From positions 1-64,000 of the forward strand of contig MCFE01000061.1 of the NCBI GenBank assembly GCA_002104905.1: a stretch of DNA of 64,000 bases, written 5' to 3'. The notes under the pieces are model-generated. The model was not told the DNA's origin. It did not search any database and worked only from the letters and a program-made list of their open reading frames with translations. Positions 57,162 to 64,000 of this stretch are shown piece by piece. Each line of letters starts with the position of its first letter. Position 1 is the stretch's first letter. Made by a program: the position numbers and the translations under genes. Source of the stretch: Basidiobolus meristosporus CBS 931.73 (Eukaryota > Basidiobolomycota > Basidiobolomycetes > Basidiobolales > Basidiobolaceae).

Positions 57162-58315
57162 TGTTGTATTATGATAAGTTTGGGGCTTATTCTACAATGT
57201 AGAGGCTAACCAACAATATACAACAACTTCCAGTATGCTGATACTGAAATAGTTTATTGGGAGTTTGACATACTGATAGAAGATGTAACATTCACTAATA
57301 TCTTCAATCTTAGGCTCAAAATATACTATAGACAGTGATTCTCACTTCTACAGCAGTGTTCTGACCTTCTGTCAATTAATGGGCTTATTTACTTTTATAG
57401 TAGCTTTTCCTTATCTGGAAGTCACTTTCCTTTCTGAGAGAATACTTCCTAATATGGAAACTCTGAACCCCCCTTTAACCTAAAGGGGTGTCTTTAGAGT
57501 AAAGGGGCTTCTTGTGGTGGTCTCCAAAGTTGACTTTACATCAAAGGGGTGCTTAAAGGGGCTTCTTTAGAGTAAAGGAGTTTCTTAAAGGGGTGTCTAA
57601 AGGGGTGTCTTTAGAGTAAAGGGGCTTCTTAGAGGGGGCTTTTCCAATAGAAAAGTGGTAGTTTCTTGCAGAACTTAGATTGGATACTTTTAGGCTTAGC
57701 AGTCTCTCTACCAATGAAGTACCAGTCAAAGTCAGAATATTCAACAGTGCAAGCAATGCAGGGGAAGTCTTATGATCTCTAAGCTTGTAATTGTAGTGTG
57801 GAGATTCTGGAAAGAGAGGCTCTCTTTTATTTTTCAGCTGGGGAAGTCATATACATGAAATATCTGAAGGATCAAAGTTTTTGGGAAATTGCACCAGCAA
57901 TACACATGATACAAAGCTAAAATTTTGCAGTGGTGCAGATCAGACATAGGCACAGCACCTGTTACATTTTCATGTGATTTGATAGGCCGGTTTGAAAGAT
58001 ACACATGATTAAAGTCACCATAGTAATCCTAGCAATAGAGACCTAGTATATATAATAATTGGACTCTTTTGGTCATAACTCCTGAAGTACTGCTTCAAGT
58101 GAGCTGCAATTTGAAACATGTGTTGGCTACTGCGTGTTCTGTATGACATAATATTCTTGGGTGGATTGCTTGTCAGGGCCTGGAGTATTTGTCCTTCAAA
58201 GCTGTAAACTCTTGATCTTTCACTTGTGTGTTACAATAGCAAAAGACAGAATAAAGAAATGCATGCAATATTGGTTTTGAGATATTGTGGTAATGGAAAG
58301 TATTCCATTACCACA
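57162..58315 (-). repeat. Gypsy 3' LTR
   Basis: 1154 bp. On the minus strand it starts TGTGGTAATGG right after a purine tract (AGGGGAGA) and ends ATACAACA. It contains a minisatellite rich in CTTTAGAGTAAAGGGG-type units (about 57467-57640). Similar to the solo LTR at 41796-42998. Confidence 0.88.
58286..58315. repeat. Perfect palindrome at the Gypsy LTR edge
   Basis: TGTGGTAATGGAA, a four-base AGTA loop, then TTCCATTACCACA: 13-bp arms, no mismatch. The solo LTR copy (41796-41825) has one mismatch in the second arm. Confidence 0.9.
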
Positions 58316-58323
58316 AGTCTCCC

Positions 58324-61219
58324 CTAACTTTGAGAAGTAATGCCCTCATTATTAACTCTGATATGAAACTTCTTCAGTATGTTACCAGGTTGTGTCAGTG
58401 CAAGTGGTGTATCATCAAGTACTGCTAGTCTGTAAGATTCATCTTTGTTTGCATGTATGATCTTGTAGGGACCTTGCCATTGCATATCCAGTTTGAATAC
58501 CTTGTTTCTTTGGCTCTTGGTTTTGTTAAGTAGTATCAATTCACCTACTTCTAGCAATGTTTTACTTAGGCATTTTTGAGCATCAAGGTACTCCTAGTCA
58601 GCCATTCTAGATATCTTCAGGTTTTCTATTGCATTCTTTTGCAGAGTGTGTGCTTGTTGAATCTGTTGTACTCTTGCTAGCAATAGCTCTGATGTTGACC
58701 GGTTGGTTTCCATGGGATGGTAAGCCAATTTTCAAAAGATATGTCTATTGGCAAAACAGCTTCATGTCCATATAATAAAAAGATGGTGTATACCCTATAC
58801 TTCTTTTAATTGTAACTCTATCAGCCCAAATTGCTACATGAAAGTTATTTGCCCACTTGTTGGGTTCTTCACAGCTAAGCTTTGCTAATGTGTTTGCAAA
58901 AGCAAAATGTCCATGTTCAACTGGTGAATTTGCTTGTGGGTGATATGGCGTAACATGTATAAGCTTGGTTCCATGCTTCATTACTAGTTTTTGTATTTCA
59001 TAAGATCCACATTCTCCAATGTCTGCAATAAGTGTACCAACTGAACCATGTCTGAGATATACATCTTCTTTAAGAAATTTTGCTACTGCTTTTGCATTGG
59101 CTTGTTTCAGCATTCTAGCCTCTATCCAACCAGTAAAGTTATCACAACAGTCCACTACATACTTATACCCTGCTGTTGCCCTTGGTAAATGTATAATATC
59201 TACCTGTGCAATTTGCCAAGCATAAGATGTGTATATACAGTGAAGTGGCTCATGCATTCTTGGTTGTCTCTTCTTTGACATGGAATACATGACTTCACAT
59301 ATTCCTTTGTATCAGTGTACAGTGTTGGCCACAAATACTGTAAGGAGATTTTTGCATATGTTGATGTAATTCCCTTATGACCTCCTGATTCAGATTCATG
59401 TAATTCTTGAATGATCTTCTCTTGATCATGATTTTATGTATATCCTGTCAAGGAACTCCATGTTTGCTTTCTCTGAAAAGTGTGCTGTCATGCAGTATAA
59501 ACTTCAAAGCCTTCTTTTTGAAATTTGTGTGTTGATTTGTGTGAATATCATCAGAGGCTTTGAGTAGTATAAGAAATTCCTTGATTTGTTGATAATTGCA
59601 TTGTATCATATGTCTAAATGAGAATTCAAGATTTGTGTTTTCAAGAAACTCACCAATCTCATCATCATCAGTTGAGTATGGTGAATTTGGTTGCTTTCTA
59701 GATAGGCATCAGGTCCGTTGTGACTGGCCCCTGGTATGTGTTGCAGCATTAAGTCAAAGATCTGGATGTATGATATCCACCATGTTAGAATAGGATCAAG
59801 CAAAAGCTGGAACTTATTCAACATTCCTAATAATGGCTTGGCATCAACCTCCAGCATGAATTGTACTCCTAATAAGTATGGCTTTAGCTTTTTCAGTACA
59901 AAGAGTCCTCCCAGTGCTTCTTTCTAGATAGATGGATAGTTAAGCTCATTCCCTTTGAATAGTATACTAAGATATTTGCAATGTTGTTGATGATGAACTT
60001 TTGAAACTTGAATCATTATTCCACCATCCCAAATTCCAGAGCTATCAACTGATATAATGATTGGTTGTGAATTAATAACACAGTACTCTATAGCTGCTGA
60101 GACAGGTGGCTTTGATAATGACTCAAGCAAAGTTGACATAGCATTTGCCTATTCTTCATGCCATTCAATTTTCTGGTTTTTCTGTAATAGCTGAGTCAGT
60201 GGCTTAGAAAGTTGAGCATAGTTTTTGATCCAGATTCTGAATAGACCAGTAAGTCCTAATAGTTGTCTGACTTGATGAATATTACTTGGGGGCTTCCAAT
60301 TTAGTGCCAATGAAAGTTTTGCAGGATCAGGCAATCTCCCTTTTTCAGTAACAAGTTCACCTAGAATGATTGCTTTGTTGTAGCCAACCTTGCATTTGGC
60401 TCCAGATACAGTCAGACCAGCAGCTTGAAGTTTCTTCATGACCCTTTCAACAGTGCATATGTGATCATAAACATATCTTCTTACTTGAGGTAAGATATAT
60501 GATGTATCTTTTTCTCTGGACTTATTCTTAACTGCAATGTTATCAAGAAATGGTTTGCATATTTCAGGGAAACAGTCATCCAAAACCCAAATCATTGCAT
60601 GTTGATAATTTTGGACAGAGTTAGTCCATCTATGAGGAATTCTTATCATCCTTATGAGTCCTATTGGTGTATCCATAGCAGTGAAATCTCTTGGGTCAGG
60701 ATCCAGAAGTATTGGGTCATATCCTGAATAAAGATCCAATATGATAATCGGAGGATATCCAATAAATGACTCAATACACTCATGTTGCATGGGTGGTTGC
60801 ATAGCAGCTTTGATGGTAACCTTATTCAAATGCTGTACGTCTTGAGTAAACCACAGATTTCCATTTTTCTTCTATGGAATAAACCAAGGATTACAATAAG
60901 GTCCATAGTTATATTCAATGACTCCACTTTGAAATCTTGATAGTAGCATTTGAATTACTGTGATCAGTAATCTTCAGGGATTAGGATATAATCTCAGTGC
61001 CCATGGTGTATGTTCAACGGCATGGATCTTAACCATTGGAAATAGCTCTGTGGATAAAAATCCTCTTTGTGCATCATTAAATGCAAGGACATTGTCATGG
61101 CATTTTAGCATAGTCAAAAAGAGACTTTTCTCTTCAGTGGTAAGAGTAGTCCCAATAGCTAACTCTTTGGGGTTCTCTTCTGTGAGTCTAATTTTGTCAT
61201 ATTTGTGCAACGGCTCCAT
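58324..61219 (-). pseudogene. Ty3/Gypsy pol (RT, RNase H, integrase), broken
   Basis: Minus-strand order: an N-terminal RT lead with LAFNDAQRGFLSTELFP and VEHTPWALR (61219-60974); RT with ILDLYSGYD and PFLDNIAVK, then LLGLTGLFRIWIKNYAQLSKPL (60829-60149); RNase H with SVDSSGIWDGGIMIQ and VDAKPLLGMLN, HIPGASHNGPDA (60139-59606); integrase with AQVDIIHLPRA, IADIGECGSYEI and HPQANSPVEHGH (59290-58745), which keep the D, D and E positions; and a GPY/F-type C-terminal block WQGPYKII (58557-58324). Frameshifts separate the parts. The second Asp of the YxDD box is Asn (FLDN), predicted to inactivate RT. This gag-pol type resembles Gypsy elements known to me from basidiomycetes. Confidence 0.88.
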
Positions 61220-61352
61220 TTGAGGGCTGTTGTGGGCAGATGGTCAGATTCCAGTAGATACTGGCTGTGCTTTCAATGCAACTGGTTTATACTTGGTATT
61301 TGTTTTACTTATTGTCCATGGAATGAAGTGTTGATCATAAAACAAAATATCC

Positions 61353-62507
61353 TTATGAGCCTGAATATTTTGTAATCATAATTTTATGACTGTCAATATC
61401 AATATTCAATATTTGACAACAATATTGGCTATGTTCAGCAGATTCACAGTACACACAATATTTGGTTTGCTGTGGATAATTACCAGTTGTTTTGGGATTT
61501 TCTGGTCTTACCTTGTTGATGCTTGATGATGGTATGCTCTGAGAGTCCAACTTCAGCATCAGTTTTCCTAATGCCTCAATTAATTCATTAACCTGGTCAC
61601 TTTGTGGGTTATATGTACAATGAAGAATTTGTTTAGCTGGAGTGAAAATCTTCGCTTGATTGATAATTAAATTCATGACTTGTCTCCCTGATTAATAGTT
61701 TAACAACATTTGTTTAACATTGTAGTAGGAGCTTGTAGCCTGAACTTGGTGGCTAATAGCATTACATATCTCAGGAGGCATATTCATCAGAAAGTAGTTT
61801 CTTTGATAAAATCTTGGAATTCCTATAGTTGCCTCAGCATACCTTACTTTTGACTTAAACTTTTGAGTCTACTTTTGCAAGGTTGGGTCTTGTTGCAAGG
61901 CATTTCTAGCTCATTTAGAGTAGCAAACTGTGCTTTCTTTTGGTACTCAGCTCAAATAGCTTGTTGAGCAGTGTAGGCTTTCTGTGGGCTTTATCTTTGG
62001 GCACTGCATTGTGCTTCAAAGACTGTATGGTATTCATGTGCTGTTACATTAGAAAATGGCTCAATTCTTAGTTGTGACATTGAGCAACTTGGGTTCCTTC
62101 TGTGAGGCAAAAATACTGCTTTCTCTACCTGGCATATTGATTGCTCTACATGTATTATCCACTCATCCTGTTTCTGGGCTATTGCCTGATTTTTCTGGGC
62201 TATCCATCAACCCAATCAGCCACTGCACCTAATATTGCCTCATTAGAGCCTTGGTATGAGCTAACAATATACTTGCTAATATGGGTGGTGGTGATGTTAC
62301 GGTGACCACTTACTGGCCTTCAACCAAGGGTACTGCGTTTGCTACATTCTCATCTGCCTGAGCATAATGGTCAGCTTGTAACTCTGCAGAGGTTCTCAAT
62401 TGCCTACTTGACTCAGAGCCTGAGGAGTCCACATTATTACCTTCCATGGGCACACTGTTAACTGGGCCTTTTTTGGATATAGCCCTGCTTGTTGCAATGA
62501 ATGTCAA
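61353..62507 (-). pseudogene. Gypsy gag remnant
   Basis: A CCHC zinc knuckle CVYCESAEHSQYCC (about 61470-61430) lies in the 61676-61353 frame, upstream of pol. A second frame at 62507-62310 is probably a gag N-terminal piece. The sequence between has many stops. No 5' LTR is seen before the window ends at 64000. Confidence 0.65.
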
Positions 62508-64000
62508 AGCAAGCTATTGTCCAACTTTTCTTCTGTTGTTGTCAGTGGTGGAGTTTGGTTGGAAACTAGACAACTTTGCTTTATTTTTTGGAGGTATATA
62601 TGTGCAAGTGAGTCAAACCAAATGGGAAATAGTGTTACATATACATGTGTAGGTGGTACCACAACTTTATTTATAATGCGTACTATGGCAGGTTACTGTT
62701 AAATCTTACATTCATGTAGGTGCAACGTCTCGAATACAAAACTGTCTTGAATTCACAAGAGTAGTGGCCAAAAAGGGATATAATAGTGTTGTATTGTTGA
62801 AGATCAAATTGTTTGCCCCATGGATAAGACTACTTTGACTCAACACCATAAGAGAAGAGAAAAAAGACCATTTGCTAATGTAGGAAGCCTCTCAGCCATG
62901 AAGCACATGGAGAGCATAGGAAGTATTACAAGGATCATGGCCAGTGTTTTGCCACACAGGTATATTTGACCATTCATGGGTCACTACTGTACCAACATTA
63001 TCTTGACATCCAGTTGATACTTCTATGTCAGCACCTGGCTGTCTTTGTAGCCTTGTGCAAGCTGAGTCAGGTGAGTTTGTGACGCCTTTAGGCTCACTTT
63101 AGCCCTCTAAATATAGCATGCAGAGTGATAGCTATGACAAAGAAGATTCATTGATGGATTGTGAGCCAATCTTCCCTAACAACAGTAACATATATGAGCC
63201 TGGTCTAATCCCAATATGCAATGAGATAACACCTGCTGAAACAAATGCCAAGGATTCTTTATGTAGCCAACTGAGCCCAGTATTCATCAACTGGTAATTG
63301 ATGTAATGTTGTAGCTAGAGAAGTGGCGCATTTTCACTAGTATCAGTAATGGGGGCTTTGAGGATTTAGTACTACTTCTTGCCAAAATTATTTGGGGATG
63401 CAACTCACCATGTATCCTAAAAAAACAAATTGAGAAAAGGCCAGCAAAACCCCATCATAGTATCAGCAGAATTCCAAGTTCCTCAAAACTGGCAACTCTC
63501 ATTATCTCTGTTCTGACCTAATGGGGAGGCAAGCAAACAGGTTCTCCAGGAGGAGACTGGCCAAATTAGCATCCATGCCAAATTTAGTAATTAGTTGCCC
63601 ATTACTTCCACCAAAAATTGCATTTGAAATTTTGAACCCAAGACACCAGCTGAATACCAGCAAAATACCATCAGAATACCAGCAGGATACCAGCTAAAAA
63701 TCAGTTGAATTCCAAGATGGAGATTTTTCATTAGGGTACACGGTAAAAACAAACAACTTTCATGTGGCTGGCAACAAATGATCCAGAGATGTCCTGATTC
63801 CAGCATGTGTGAACAGTTGCATTGCATTCACATCCAATTATGCTACCATTGCAACAAGTCCAAATTGTAAGGAATCCACTGCCATTGAGGGAAAACATTG
63901 CTCACACTCCAGATATGTTCCAGATATACCCCATCTAGAGAAGCTCATGCAGTCCAAAAAATGCTGCAAGGCTATATAGTACCACACTCAGTATCAGTCA
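62508..64000. other. Repeat-rich tail without assigned gene
   Basis: No LTR matching 57162-58315 is found here. A short array of CAGCTGAATACCAGC / AATACCAGCA-type words occurs at 63645-63700. Otherwise only short broken frames. Confidence 0.45.

Noticed and set aside
62508-64000. Search for the 5' LTR of the Gypsy element
   Set aside because: No stretch resembling TGTGGTAATGG...ATACAACA or the CTTTAGAGTAAAG minisatellite is visible; the 5' LTR is either beyond the window or lost.

Overview
The window looks like nuclear DNA of a fungus. Genes are split by many short GT-AG introns (mostly 50-120 nt). They encode conserved eukaryotic proteins: eIF5A, eIF2B-beta, EF2, lipin/Pah1, Tim8, TMEM223, TACO1, Mic60 and a NDUFA9/COQ11-type SDR. 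There are also small secreted proteins and fungal-type Copia and Gypsy retrotransposons. I cannot place the species. The Gypsy pol resembles a type I associate with Basidiomycota, but transposons are weak evidence for placing a host.

Layout. 1-5.6 kb: gene-poor, with one frameshifted hypothetical ORF (3.3-4.0 kb, minus) and a possible small secreted peptide (1.45 kb). 5.6-13.7 kb: eIF5A (+), TIM8 (-) divergent from eIF2B-beta (+), then EF2 (+). 14.1-16.5 kb: a large inverted repeat holding two identical, convergent secreted CAP-domain genes. 17-18.1 kb: TMEM223 (-), divergent from a 19-exon lipin/PAH1 (+) at 18.6-22.7 kb. 23.7-26.2 kb: an 11-exon gene (-) for a disordered, His-rich, probably nuclear protein that I do not recognise. 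27.8-29 kb: TACO1/YebC (+). 30.6-32.4 kb: two tandem secreted double-psi beta-barrel proteins, each with a TATA box. 33.4-37.3 kb: MIC60 (+) convergent with the NDUFA9/COQ11-type SDR (-).

From about 37.5 kb to the end the character changes to a nested transposon graveyard. An undescribed coding repeat (called N here, at least three decayed copies) has been invaded by two Copia elements whose target duplications can be read (AGTGT and CTTAA). These Copia copies were in turn invaded by a solo Gypsy LTR, by foldback/MITE-like elements with AGACTTGTTCC ends and 3-bp target duplications, and by a ~1.07-kb insertion. A decayed Gypsy element with one LTR fills 57.2-62.5 kb.

Functional themes: three translation factors, and five mitochondrial biogenesis proteins (TIM8, TMEM223, TACO1, MIC60, COQ11/NDUFA9-like), of which TACO1 and TMEM223 are both linked to COX1/complex IV production. 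The secreted genes (CAP pair, DPBB pair) lie in small duplicated groups. All exon coordinates were assigned by hand from splice motifs, reading-frame continuity and family similarity; in the spliced genes the exon lengths sum to multiples of three.
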